DNA of 64,000 bases from a bacterium (GTDB lineage: Bacteria; Zixibacteria; MSB-5A5; GN15; FEB-12): contig JAHLKV010000002.1 in the NCBI GenBank assembly GCA_020444475.1, forward strand, positions 124,001-188,000, in the 5' to 3' direction. A model generated the notes under the pieces. That model did no database searches. It had not been told where the DNA came from and saw only the letters and a list, made by a program, of their open reading frames with translations. Below, in pieces: positions 15,798-23,904 of this stretch. The translations under genes and the position numbers were made by a program. The first letter of the stretch is position 1. Each line of letters begins with the position of its first letter.

Positions 15798-18473
15798 GTG
15801 AATTCCAGATCAACGAACAAACCTGACGGCTCCATAGCGTGGTTTAACCTCGCCAAAGAACACGTATTTCAGAGATTACGCACATCCCCAGAGGGCCTCT
15901 CTTCTCAGGAAGCGAACAAGCGGCTCTCCGAATCCGGTCGCAATGAGCTGACTGAAAAGTCCAAACGGACGCGTTTGGCAATGTTTCTCGATCAGTTCAA
16001 GGACTTCATGATCATCGTGCTCATCACCGCAGCGGTCATTGCCGGCTTGACGGGTGATGTCGGCGACACCGTTGCGATCATTGTGATAGTAATTCTGAAT
16101 GCGGTGATTGGATTTGCGCAGGAGGTCCGAGCTGAAAAGGCCATGGCCGCGCTCAAAAAGATGGCTGCTCCCGAGGCGATCGTCCTGCGGGATAGCGCCA
16201 CCGCTAGCATTCCGGCTTCATCACTTGTCCCGGGAGATATTGTAATCCTGGAGACCGGCAGAATTGTCCCCGCGGACCTAAGGCTGATAGAGGCCATTAG
16301 TCTGAAGGTCGATGAATCAGCTTTGACGGGGGAATCGACGCCGGTCTTAAAGACCTCTGAGGCATTGATCGACGATTCGTTGCCTGTCGCCGACCGGAGC
16401 AACATGGCCTTCAAGAGCACGCCCGTCATTTTTGGTCGTGGGATGGGTGTTGTTGTTGCGACCGGCATGGCCACGGAAATCGGTAAGATTGCCCGGATGC
16501 TTCAAAGCGAAGAAGAGGTCAAAACGCCGCTTCAGCAGCGTCTGGCGCGGTTTGGCCGAAACCTCGCCATCGTCGTACTACTTTTGTGCGCAGTATTCTT
16601 CGTTGCCGGGCTTCTTCGTGGCGAAGAAACACTGCTGATTCTCCTGACCGCCATTTCGCTCGCGGTGGCGGCGATCCCAGAGGCCTTGCCCGCTGTTGTG
16701 ACCATATCGCTCGCTCTTGGAGCCCGCAAACTGGTCAAACAAAACGCACTGATCAGACGACTGCCGGCGGTCGAAACACTTGGATCGGTCACGTACATCT
16801 GTTCGGACAAGACCGGCACCTTGACCATGAACGAAATGCATGTCGAGACTCTTATTGTTGACGACAGAGTTTTCCGGGCGGCGGATCTCGATCAACCGGA
16901 GCTGAACCCCGAAAATCATCGCCTTCTGATGACGGCCATGGCGCTGAGCAATGACGTTTCGGTTGACAAAGATGGCGGTCTGATTGGGGATCCAACTGAG
17001 ACGGCGCTCTACAAGATGGCTCGAGAGGCTGGCTTCGACAAAGGCGAACTGGTCACCCGCCATCCGCGGGTGGCCGAGGTAGCCTTCGATTCCGAACGCA
17101 AACGGATGACAACATTCCATCGCTGGGAGAAGGGCGGTTTCGTTTCGTTCACCAAAGGCGCCGTGGAATCGATGATTGATCTTTGCGTCGACCGCCAGTC
17201 ATCGTCCGAGACGAAACCAGTGGACAGTGATCGGGTACTGGAAAGCGCCGAGCGCATGGCAAACGAAGGATTAAGAACACTTGGAATCTGTCTTCGGCTG
17301 TGGGACCGACTTCCGGAAGACATGACCGCCGAGAATGTAGAATTTGGAATGACCTTTCTGGGCCTGGCGGGCCTGATGGATCCGCCCAGGGATGAGGCTG
17401 CTGAAGCGGTGAAGCTATGCAAATCAGCAGGCATTACACCTGTCATGATTACCGGGGATCATCCAGTAACAGCCCTGGCGATCGCGAAGCGTGTCGGCAT
17501 CACCGAAAGCCGGGCCGGTATTGCGATAACCGGAGTGGAACTTGACCGCCTCTCCCAAGAGGAATTTGAATCGCGAGTAGAAGATATTCGGGTTTATTCC
17601 CGGGTGGCCCCGGAACAGAAGCTGAGGATCATTAAAGCCCTTCAGAATAAAGGGCAATACGTGGCCATGACCGGCGATGGTGTCAATGATGCACCTGCTT
17701 TGCGACGGGCCAACATAGGCCTTGCCATGGGGATCACGGGCACTGACGTCTCCAAAGAGGCCGCTCACATGATCCTCCTGGACGACAACTTCGCCACTAT
17801 TGTGAAGGCTGTTCGGGAAGGTCGTCGCATCTTCGACAATATCCGCAAGTTCATCAAGTACACTCTGACCAGCAATTCCGGAGAACTTTGGACATTATTT
17901 ATCGCTCCGTTTCTTGGACTGCCCATTCCACTCCTGCCGATCCACATTCTGTGGATAAACATTGTTACGGACGGACTGCCGGGATTGGCGCTGGCAGCCG
18001 AACCGGCCGAGCGGGGTATCATGCAGAAACCGCCGCGGCCTCCCCGTGAAAGCATATTCGCCCATGGGCTTGCGGTCGACGTTGTCTGGATAGGACTACT
18101 CATGGGCCTTGTCACCATCGCGACTCAGAAATTGTCCATTGCAGCTGGAATCGAGCACTGGCAGACGATGGTACTGACTGTTCTCTGCTTTAGCCAATTG
18201 GGATACGTTCTCTCAATACGATCCGAACAAGAATCCCTTTTCAAGAGAGGGCTCCTGACCAACAAAGCTCTTCTGGCAGCGATTGCGCTGACGGTCGCAT
18301 TGCAGTTGACCATCATTTATGTCCCCGTACTGAACCCCGTGTTCCACACTGCCCCGCTCAACATTAACGAACTGCTGATTACCTTTGGGCTATCCGCGAT
18401 AGTCTTCTTTGCCGCGGAACTCAAGAAGCTTGTAGTTATAAAATACAGTAGCAAGAGAAGGCAGACTCGATGA
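15798..18473 (+). CDS. P2A-type cation (Ca2+) transporting ATPase
   Basis: An 891-residue P-type ATPase. It has the actuator motif DESALTGEST, the phosphorylation motif CSDKTGTLT, the nucleotide-domain segment KGAVESM and the hinge GDGVNDAPAL. The transport site reads PEALP in TM4, N-SGE in TM5 and N-IVTDG in TM6, the set that forms the Ca2+ sites of SERCA/PMR1 enzymes, so calcium (or Na+/Mn2+) export is likely. A cation-ATPase N-terminal domain occupies residues 10-80. The start is GTG 15798 with GAAGGAG before it. The stop overlaps the ATG of the next small gene (ATGA). Confidence 0.92.
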   Translation: MNSRSTNKPDGSIAWFNLAKEHVFQRLRTSPEGLSSQEANKRLSESGRNELTEKSKRTRLAMFLDQFKDFMIIVLITAAVIAGLTGDVGDTVAIIVIVILNAVIGFAQEVRAEKAMAALKKMAAPEAIVLRDSATASIPASSLVPGDIVILETGRIVPADLRLIEAISLKVDESALTGESTPVLKTSEALIDDSLPVADRSNMAFKSTPVIFGRGMGVVVATGMATEIGKIARMLQSEEEVKTPLQQRLARFGRNLAIVVLLLCAVFFVAGLLRGEETLLILLTAISLAVAAIPEALPAVVTISLALGARKLVKQNALIRRLPAVETLGSVTYICSDKTGTLTMNEMHVETLIVDDRVFRAADLDQPELNPENHRLLMTAMALSNDVSVDKDGGLIGDPTETALYKMAREAGFDKGELVTRHPRVAEVAFDSERKRMTTFHRWEKGGFVSFTKGAVESMIDLCVDRQSSSETKPVDSDRVLESAERMANEGLRTLGICLRLWDRLPEDMTAENVEFGMTFLGLAGLMDPPRDEAAEAVKLCKSAGITPVMITGDHPVTALAIAKRVGITESRAGIAITGVELDRLSQEEFESRVEDIRVYSRVAPEQKLRIIKALQNKGQYVAMTGDGVNDAPALRRANIGLAMGITGTDVSKEAAHMILLDDNFATIVKAVREGRRIFDNIRKFIKYTLTSNSGELWTLFIAPFLGLPIPLLPIHILWINIVTDGLPGLALAAEPAERGIMQKPPRPPRESIFAHGLAVDVVWIGLLMGLVTIATQKLSIAAGIEHWQTMVLTVLCFSQLGYVLSIRSEQESLFKRGLLTNKALLAAIALTVALQLTIIYVPVLNPVFHTAPLNINELLITFGLSAIVFFAAELKKLVVIKYSSKRRQTR

Positions 18474-18691
18474 AGAGGTTACTCCTCTTGCTCATTTGTT
18501 AGACGTTGACTGCGGGCCTCAGGCCTGGATGCGCGGGTGAAAATGGAGAAGATGTTGAGGACAAGCCTCCGGCAACGCGGGTGCAAGATGATGATTCCGC
18601 TGCCGGTCAATCCCACAGTGGAGACGATGAGGTGGACGACGAAGCCGATTCGGACTCACTCGAATCCGAACCTGAAGATTCAGAGGATTGA
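18470..18691 (+). pseudogene. Acidic secreted or lipoprotein-like ORF interrupted by an in-frame TAG
   Basis: The frame starts at ATG 18470, overlapping the ATPase stop, with MKRLLLLLIC, then a TAG at 18500-18502, then continues in the same frame as TLTAGLRPGCAGENG and a very acidic tail of Asp, Glu and Ser up to 18691. Read through, it would be about 73 residues: a signal peptide, a possible but imperfect lipobox ending in Cys, and an acidic cation-binding-like tail. Coupling to a calcium-type ATPase fits a cation-buffering role, which is inference. It is either a nonsense mutant, a sequencing error or a read-through gene. Confidence 0.55.
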
Positions 18692-18715
18692 TACAATAGA
18701 TCAAGGAGGCATCTG

Positions 18716-18817
18716 ATGAATTTTCGATACGGCTTCTCTGAAAATCATGAGTGTTCCTCAGGAAGTTCGGATGTACCACACTTCAGGCAAAATCATACGT
18801 GCAAAAGGATCAAGTAA
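18716..18817 (+). CDS. Possible 33-aa ORF with strong ribosome site, cut by a direct repeat
   Basis: AAGGAGG lies 7 bases before ATG 18716, an excellent start. The frame gives a short Ser/His/Cys-containing peptide of no known family and stops at 18815-18817, exactly where the direct repeat starting at 18814 begins. A second frame from ATG 18747 reads MSVPQEVRMYHTSGKIIRAK and continues into the repeat. I suspect the 5' end of a gene truncated by an insertion. Confidence 0.3.
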   Translation: MNFRYGFSENHECSSGSSDVPHFRQNHTCKRIK

Positions 18818-18901
18818 ACTCATCAAGTCAAAAACTAAGATCACAGTCTTGTGATACTAAGTTTCGATGATCGACATGGCGGAAAGTACAGGGAGAGTGA
18901 G
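18814..18901 (+). repeat. Imperfect direct repeat, copy 1
   Basis: An 88-bp segment beginning GTAAACTCATCAAGTCAAAA and ending near GGGAGAGTGAGG. It is repeated at 20735-20823 with roughly three quarters identity, and weaker similarity (GCTTGCAAT) continues about 50 bp further. The two copies flank the DUF2254 gene, as expected for duplicated insertion junctions. Confidence 0.6.
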
Positions 18902-18948
18902 GCTTACAAGGACTTGCAGCTTGCAATCTACTGATCCACAACAGGTTC

Positions 18949-19052
18949 AAAAAAAGCGGCCCCAATGTCACTCTCCCCAGACTTTCGTAAGGTTCTCATT
19001 TTGGGTAAAGTTCAGCTATTCGACGGCAAGTGGAACACGTTGGAAGGTAATC
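18949..19052 (+). repeat. Dispersed recombinase-tail repeat, copy B
   Basis: The closest relative in the window of the recombinase 3' end. It begins AAAAAGCGGCCCCAATGTCA and encodes CHSPQTFVRFSFWV and YSTASGTRWKVIK in frame, compared with YHSPQTFVVFEFQV and YSTTSGTRWKTIE at 32.1 kb. No recombinase coding region precedes it, so it is a scar or a pre-existing target copy. Confidence 0.7.
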
Positions 19053-19198
19053 AAAAGCCTGATCATATCTGCCATTGGGATTTTCTCGTAGGCCCAAGCG
19101 ACTTAATATATGACTGGTTTGATGGAAAGTGTTTCTCATATTTCAGCTAGAAAAGTACGAAAGGTTCTGAAGATGCGAATGAACGAGGAAGGGTCGTT

Positions 19199-20545
19199 AT
19201 GAGAGTAAGGATTTTCAAGACATGGGACCGCGTTCGTTCCAGTTTCTGGTTTCTTCCGGCAGTCATGGCCGGCGGGGCGATGCTGTTGCCCTTCGCAACC
19301 GTCGCCCTGGATGAGCCGGTGACGGACTGGTTGACGCTTAACTGGGGTTGGACTTTCTCCGGCGGAGCGGAGGGGGCGAGTTCCTTGCTGGGAACCATCG
19401 CCGGATCAATGATCACCATCGCCGGGGTGGTTTTTTCGATGACCCTGGTTGCTCTATCGCTCACCTCGTCACAGCTCGGTCCCCGTTTGCTCCGCAATTT
19501 CATGCGCGACACCACGACCCAAACGGTACTCGGTACTTTCGTCGCTACCTTCCTGTACTGCTTGCTCGTCCTGCGCACCATCCGCCACGCTGACGAGATC
19601 ACCTTCGTCCCCCACCTGTCTGTCACCCTCGGCGTGCTGCTCGCGGTAGTGAGTGTGGGGGTGTTGATCTACTTCATCCATCATGTGTCCGTTTCTATCC
19701 AGGCCAACGAGGTCGTTTCGCGGGTCGGAACGGAGTTGATCGAGGGGATAGACCGCCTGTTCCCGGAGAACATCGGACGGGGAGCACCAGGGATTCCGAC
19801 GGAACCGCCCGACGCAGGCTTTTTCGACACGTTCGGTCGAGAGGCTCGCCCGGTTGGCTCTGCCGGTGACGGCTATCTACAGTTCGTCGATGGGGACGCC
19901 TTGATGGCCTTGGCCATGCAAGAGGATGTCGTTATTCGACTGGAGCGACGACCCGGCCACTATGTCGTTGCCGCCCGCCCGCTGGTGTTGGTCTGGCCAG
20001 GAAACCGGGTTACCGATCAGCTTGCGGACGAGGTCAATTCCGCGTTCGCCTTGGGCAAGGAGCGAACGCCCGATCAGGACATTGAGTTCGCGGTCAACCA
20101 ACTTGTCGAAATAGCGATACGAGCCCTCTCCCCCGGGGTCAACGATCCGTTCACGGCGATGACGTGTGTGGACCACCTGGGGTCGGCACTGTGCCGCCTG
20201 GCTCAACGAGATATGCCGTCGCCTTATCGACATGACACTCAGGCTAAACTTCGGGTCATTACGCCTGTCTTCATGTTCCCGGATGTTGCGGACGCGGCGT
20301 TCAACCAGATTCGGCAATATGGCCGTTCCAGTGCTGCCGTGACCATCCGTTTGCTGGAGACGATTGCGGTGGTTGCGGGATCTGCACACAGGCCAGAGGA
20401 CCGCGCCGCGCTCTTGCGGCACGCTCAGATGATCAACCGAGGGGCTCGCGACGGATTGTTGGAACAGGAGGACCGCCAAGAGGTGAAAGAACGCTTCTTA
20501 TCCGCGGGCCAATTGTTGAGCGAGTCGCCAGATTCTGATCTCTGA
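19199..20545 (+). CDS. DUF2254 membrane protein
   Basis: A 448-residue predicted inner-membrane protein of the DUF2254 family. Four hydrophobic helices occupy about residues 17-37, 62-85, 112-128 and 140-162; the family signature AGVVFSMTLVALSLTSSQLG lies in the second, followed by PRLLRNFMRD. The remaining 280 residues are soluble and include FVDGDALMALA, RPGHYVVAARPLVLVWPG and SPGVNDPFTAMTC. No function is established for the family. ATG 19199 follows GAGGAAGGG. GC-rich codon use differs from the flanking repeats, and the gene sits between the two direct-repeat copies. Confidence 0.9.
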   Translation: MRVRIFKTWDRVRSSFWFLPAVMAGGAMLLPFATVALDEPVTDWLTLNWGWTFSGGAEGASSLLGTIAGSMITIAGVVFSMTLVALSLTSSQLGPRLLRNFMRDTTTQTVLGTFVATFLYCLLVLRTIRHADEITFVPHLSVTLGVLLAVVSVGVLIYFIHHVSVSIQANEVVSRVGTELIEGIDRLFPENIGRGAPGIPTEPPDAGFFDTFGREARPVGSAGDGYLQFVDGDALMALAMQEDVVIRLERRPGHYVVAARPLVLVWPGNRVTDQLADEVNSAFALGKERTPDQDIEFAVNQLVEIAIRALSPGVNDPFTAMTCVDHLGSALCRLAQRDMPSPYRHDTQAKLRVITPVFMFPDVADAAFNQIRQYGRSSAAVTIRLLETIAVVAGSAHRPEDRAALLRHAQMINRGARDGLLEQEDRQEVKERFLSAGQLLSESPDSDL

Positions 20546-20734
20546 AATGCACGTTCGCAACCAGCACTCCGTTGGCAAATTGGCCGAACCATAAGGTGTG
20601 AGGCCAAGATGAGAAGCGAACTTCTCGGCACTCAGGATGTCCGCTTCGGTTAAGGTCTTCCGCTCTCCTTGTATAACCCCCTGGTGGCCTTTCTTCTTCG
20701 TACCCATTTTGGGTATGAAGTGCACCCAAATTGA

Positions 20735-20823
20735 GTAAACTCGTCAAGTCAAAAACTGAGATTACGATCTTGAGCATTGAGACTCGACGATTGGAATGAT
20801 GGAAAGTACTGGGAGCGTGAGAT
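20735..20823 (+). repeat. Imperfect direct repeat, copy 2
   Basis: Begins GTAAACTCGTCAAGTCAAAA and matches 18814-18901 in the same orientation. Similarity continues weakly to an AAATGGCGGGG at 20872, the counterpart of AAAAAGCGGCCCC at 18950. Confidence 0.6.
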
Positions 20824-20949
20824 TGGATTTTTTGATGCTTGCAATGTATTGGTGGTTAATGGCTTGATAAATGGCGGGGTTGATCCGCCGCGGCGGAAAC
20901 TCACGGGCCTTCCCGCCGATGGCAATCGGGACGTTCCGACCATAACAGC

Positions 20950-20975
20950 AAAAACCCCGGCCAAGACCGGGGCTT
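20950..20975 (-). terminator. Minus-strand intrinsic terminator at the element's left junction
   Basis: On the minus strand CCCCGG, a six-base loop and CCGGGG are followed by TTTTT. Nothing coding is seen immediately upstream on that strand. The same arrangement, a minus-strand hairpin with a T-run lying next to an ATGGCGG, occurs at 32057-32082 at the right end. Confidence 0.6.
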
Positions 20976-20985
20976 AAAATAAATA

Positions 20986-21046
20986 TGGCGGGGAGTCGCT
21001 GACAGGCTTGGAACGTTTGCAAGTCAACGTGACGCGCCGCATCCCC
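20986..21046 (-). other. Degenerate tRNA 3'-end-like fold at the left junction
   Basis: Read on the minus strand this 61-nt segment starts GGGGA and ends TCCCCGCCA, with an inner GTTCCAAG and CCTGTC that recall a tRNA T-arm (GTTCAAATC, CCTGTC). It is too short for a tRNA and has no anticodon arm. A terminator follows in the same direction. It may be the leftover of a tRNA gene used as an insertion site, or chance. Confidence 0.3.
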
Positions 21047-21285
21047 TTTTCGGGTAATGACTTAAACGAACACACCAGCAAGAAAGGTTATTGTAACACA
21101 CCATGCCCTGCCCGGTATGGCTTTGCTACATTTGCTGAGTGTGCAACGCGTATTGCCTGCGAATAGTCGTCTCTCACCTCTACTTCTACCTCAACTACAA
21201 CCACCTTGTCGTGTATCAATAACTTGCGAATTGTGCTGCAAGAAGCTTACGTAGTGGCTGTGAGTAGTAGTTCAGTCTTGATTGA

Positions 21286-22395
21286 TTGGCTAACGCGACT
21301 CGAAGTGTGCTGAGGAATCGGAGATTTGCCTTGGAACTTAAGAAGTATTTGAAGGAGTCATCACCAGCCGAGATCGCCAATCGAATCGCAGTCTTGGCGG
21401 CTGATCGGTCAGCCAAGCATCTGGAGGAACTGATAGAGTTCTTGACGTCCCCCTCAGAGTTCCCGATCGATAAGCACTGGATCCCGTATCTCGTCTGTCG
21501 TGCGGTCGTCCAATACGGCAGAGAGGGACTTGATCTTATGTATGGCTCTCTGCTCCGTACGCCCAGCTGGATCTACGCCCAAGTTATCCTACGATCCCTC
21601 TGGTATACAGCGGAAGGGTCAATCCCGAAGTCTATAATGGTACCGGAGAATTTGATGCTCTTGATAGAGGGAAAGATCGAAGGTGTCCCCGATGCTGACG
21701 CGCAGCAAGCCGCTAATCAGAATCTGAGGAAACTCATCTCGGAAGCGGCTGTCGACTCGGAGTACTTTTACCACCTTGCGTCTTTTCTTTACAATGAATC
21801 CGTTCACCATGGGCTCACCGGTGATCAAGCTACGGGCCAATGGCAAGAGAAGTTGTTTTCGCTGATGACTGAATCTATGATCAAGGTCTCTCCCATCTTG
21901 CTGGATCGTTTTGTTGCTCTGATAGACCGGGAGACCTCCGAAGAGGAGTACCACGTCTTTTTAAATGAGCATCCAAGCCTGCTGGACCCGCTTGCCACTG
22001 ATGTAAAAACGAAAAAGGCACTGGGGGTTGATTACGTAACCGACTTCGCAATAAAGCTGCTGAACAATCGATATGTTTTGGTGGAGATTGAAAAGCCTCA
22101 GGACCGGATCTTCACTCGCAAAAACGACTTTTCAGCTGATCTTTCCCATGCACTTGGCCAAGTCGTGGATTTCCTGGAATGGGTAACAACCAACAACGAA
22201 TACGCCAAGAAACTACTTCCGGGCATTCAAAATCCAAGAGGTCTCTTGGTAATGGGACGGCGCACGAACCTCTCGGCAGAGCAGCAAGCGAAGCTCGCGC
22301 AGTTCAATCTGAGTCTTTCAAACATAGACATCATCACGTACGACGACATAGTGGACAACGCCAGGAACTTGCTCGAGAACCTACTTCGACGCTAA
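21286..22395 (+). CDS. sduA: Shedu-type (DUF4263) anti-phage nuclease SduA
   Basis: A 369-residue protein. The C-terminal region (about residues 215-369) is the Shedu/DUF4263 domain: FLNEHPSLLDPLATDV, then GVDYVTDFAI with Asp253, the PD-(D/E)XK-like VLVEIEKPQ (Glu267, Glu269, Lys270), the QVVDFLEWV helix and GLLVMGRR. The N-terminal 210 residues are helical and not recognised; Shedu proteins usually carry variable N-terminal sensor regions. SduA alone acts as a one-gene anti-phage system in known cases. The start is uncertain (TTG 21286 or GTG 21307). It is the first gene after the left junction. Confidence 0.8.
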   Translation: MANATRSVLRNRRFALELKKYLKESSPAEIANRIAVLAADRSAKHLEELIEFLTSPSEFPIDKHWIPYLVCRAVVQYGREGLDLMYGSLLRTPSWIYAQVILRSLWYTAEGSIPKSIMVPENLMLLIEGKIEGVPDADAQQAANQNLRKLISEAAVDSEYFYHLASFLYNESVHHGLTGDQATGQWQEKLFSLMTESMIKVSPILLDRFVALIDRETSEEEYHVFLNEHPSLLDPLATDVKTKKALGVDYVTDFAIKLLNNRYVLVEIEKPQDRIFTRKNDFSADLSHALGQVVDFLEWVTTNNEYAKKLLPGIQNPRGLLVMGRRTNLSAEQQAKLAQFNLSLSNIDIITYDDIVDNARNLLENLLRR

Positions 22396-22538
22396 ACAGA
22401 GTTTTCCCGCCTTCGGCGCATCCAGACATCATTGCCTGTCATGGTGGTTTGATCTGATGTCCAGCCAGCAAAATCCACTTTCGAATGGAACATTGGTCTG
22501 GTACCTTTCGTGTACTAATATCGTCTTGGGGAGTTGTT

Positions 22539-23129
22539 ATGGCAATCGGATGGGAATCTATCATCCCGATGATCTGGGATGTGGTTAAGACAACAGCGAG
22601 GAAAGTCTGGAATTGGATTCGACGAGAAAAGTCGCACAGCGGACAGTCCGTGCCAAAGGGTCCACAAGTCCAAGTGCTCACTATCAACCGCGGACTTATA
22701 GTGAACTTAAAAGTGCCTCTAAGCAGTGATGTGAGGGACGTATTACACATTTCTCGAAACACTCCATTGGACCGTATTAGTCCGCGCCTAATCTTGCCAG
22801 GCGAGGGCCTTATAAAATCGGCTGACTTCGTGAATATTGCGCTCGACGAGAATCTGGACAGGGTGGACAAGGCGACGGAGTGTGTTGATTGCCACAAGCT
22901 GAGAAGATGGGGGACAACGCTCAATGGTCGTTGGGTTTGTGAGCAGTGCTATCGAAAGTTGATTCGCCAGATGACAAAGAGGGATGGGGAGTTCGCGCTA
23001 AGTGATCGCATAGTGGAGTTGGCAACTGACCAGAGATTTGGGCGACACGTCACGGACGATCCTCGCATCGCGAAGTTGCTCGACGATGACATGATAGCCG
23101 CTCTGATTGACCTCTCAAGGCAAGGATAG
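22539..23129 (+). CDS. Hypothetical protein with a CxxC...CxxC zinc-ribbon-like centre
   Basis: A 196-residue protein of no family I recognise. Residues 1-30 are an amphipathic or weakly hydrophobic helix (GWESIIPMIWDVVKTTARKV). A beta-rich part follows, then a four-Cys cluster CVDCHKLRRWG...WVCEQC near residues 118-140 that would bind zinc, and a helical C-terminus. ATG 22539 is preferred to the upstream ATG 22485 because TTGGGGAG lies before it. It follows the Shedu gene by 143 bp on the same strand, so it might be an accessory partner, which is inference. Confidence 0.6.
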   Translation: MAIGWESIIPMIWDVVKTTARKVWNWIRREKSHSGQSVPKGPQVQVLTINRGLIVNLKVPLSSDVRDVLHISRNTPLDRISPRLILPGEGLIKSADFVNIALDENLDRVDKATECVDCHKLRRWGTTLNGRWVCEQCYRKLIRQMTKRDGEFALSDRIVELATDQRFGRHVTDDPRIAKLLDDDMIAALIDLSRQG

Positions 23130-23275
23130 CCGTGGATAGGGTCCGAGTCGACGTCCGCTCCTGCTCTATCTTGGAGATAACCACGGTCATTCATGGCAAA
23201 GGAGTCCATGCACTACAACCTCAATTATCTAAGACATGGAACCCTTAGCGGGCAGTTTACGAGCTGTATTACTCT

Positions 23276-23297
23276 TGAGGCCGTCCCTTCGGCCTCA
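23276..23297. terminator. Bidirectional hairpin terminator between convergent genes
   Basis: TGAGGCCG, a six-base loop TCCCTT and CGGCCTCA form a perfect 8-bp stem. It lies between the plus-strand zinc-ribbon gene and the minus-strand HEPN gene and overlaps the latter's TGA stop. Its position and symmetry fit a shared terminator, though there is no long T-run. Confidence 0.6.
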
Positions 23298-23903
23298 TGT
23301 CAAGGCCTGAGCTATCCTTAGTAGATTAGATAAGTAGTTTTCGAATCGAGTTTGAGGCGGGGCCATTCGAAAGGACCCCCGAAGATACCCAGCCGGTCTT
23401 AACTCGCTCTTAGGAAGCGGTGTGCCCTGCACGACTCGTTCCAGGAATTTAGCCTGACTATATCTGCTCTTGTGTGCAATGGCGTTCCTAATGGTGTGAG
23501 CTTTCTTGATAATAGTTTTGTCGGAGTCCTCTAGAGTGGAAAACGGCCTCCCCTTGGTCAAGAAGGCCTCCGCACGCTGGATCGTTCTATCGTAAGGTAG
23601 CCAGTTGAGATAGGATCTGGCCTCGCTGGACAGAAGCTTATGAATGGTGTAGTCTGAATTCAGTTGAACGCGAGGGACTGTGTTGTGTGCGCTGCGAATC
23701 CTGTTCCCTCTGAGCAGATAGTAGAAGAGCTCTTCTAAGAATCCCTCAAAAGCCACAAATGCGTTAAGATAGAGGCTCTCATAAAGATGGTCCACAACTT
23801 CCAATGAAATAGAGCCCTGGAGGTACACCGTCTCTATCTTCTTGCGGGACGAGTCAAGACGCTGATATCTGGACCTCAGGTTGACAAATGGTCTTGCTGT
23901 CAT
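23295..23903 (-). CDS. HEPN-domain protein (RiboL-PSP/MAE_28990-like)
   Basis: A 202-residue helical protein. The catalytic-type HEPN motif Rx4H is present as IRNAIAHKS near residue 140. The N-terminal half has LYESLYLNAFVAFEGFLEELFYYLLRG, typical of RiboL-PSP/MAE_28990-like HEPN proteins. HEPN proteins with Rx4-6H are generally metal-independent RNases used in toxins and abortive-infection systems. Its ATG lies one base after the stop of the DUF262 gene (TGAGATG), so the two are translationally coupled and probably act together. Confidence 0.75.
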   Translation of the reverse strand: MTARPFVNLRSRYQRLDSSRKKIETVYLQGSISLEVVDHLYESLYLNAFVAFEGFLEELFYYLLRGNRIRSAHNTVPRVQLNSDYTIHKLLSSEARSYLNWLPYDRTIQRAEAFLTKGRPFSTLEDSDKTIIKKAHTIRNAIAHKSRYSQAKFLERVVQGTPLPKSELRPAGYLRGSFRMAPPQTRFENYLSNLLRIAQALT

Positions 23904-23904
23904 C

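Larger units (their letters stand above)
20546..21285 (+). other. 740-bp junction region without a clear gene
   Basis: It contains the second direct-repeat copy (20735-20823), a minus-strand terminator (20950-20975) and a fold resembling a degenerate tRNA 3' end (20986-21046). Two places read AAATGGCGGGG (20872) and ATATGGCGGGG (20983), like the AAATGGCGG at the recombinase 3' end. Short frames such as 20777-20977 have no family resemblance. I read this as nested insertion junctions and the probable left edge of the mobile element. Confidence 0.55.

Noticed and set aside
12693..18691. General recoding of TAG as a sense codon
   Set aside because: Many well-supported genes end in TAG (6246, 11573, 32199, 34161, 38341, 55132), so genome-wide reassignment is not supported; only local read-through or mutation remains possible.
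20986..21046. Intact tRNA gene at the left junction
   Set aside because: Only 61 nt, no anticodon arm and imperfect T-arm; kept only as a degenerate fold.
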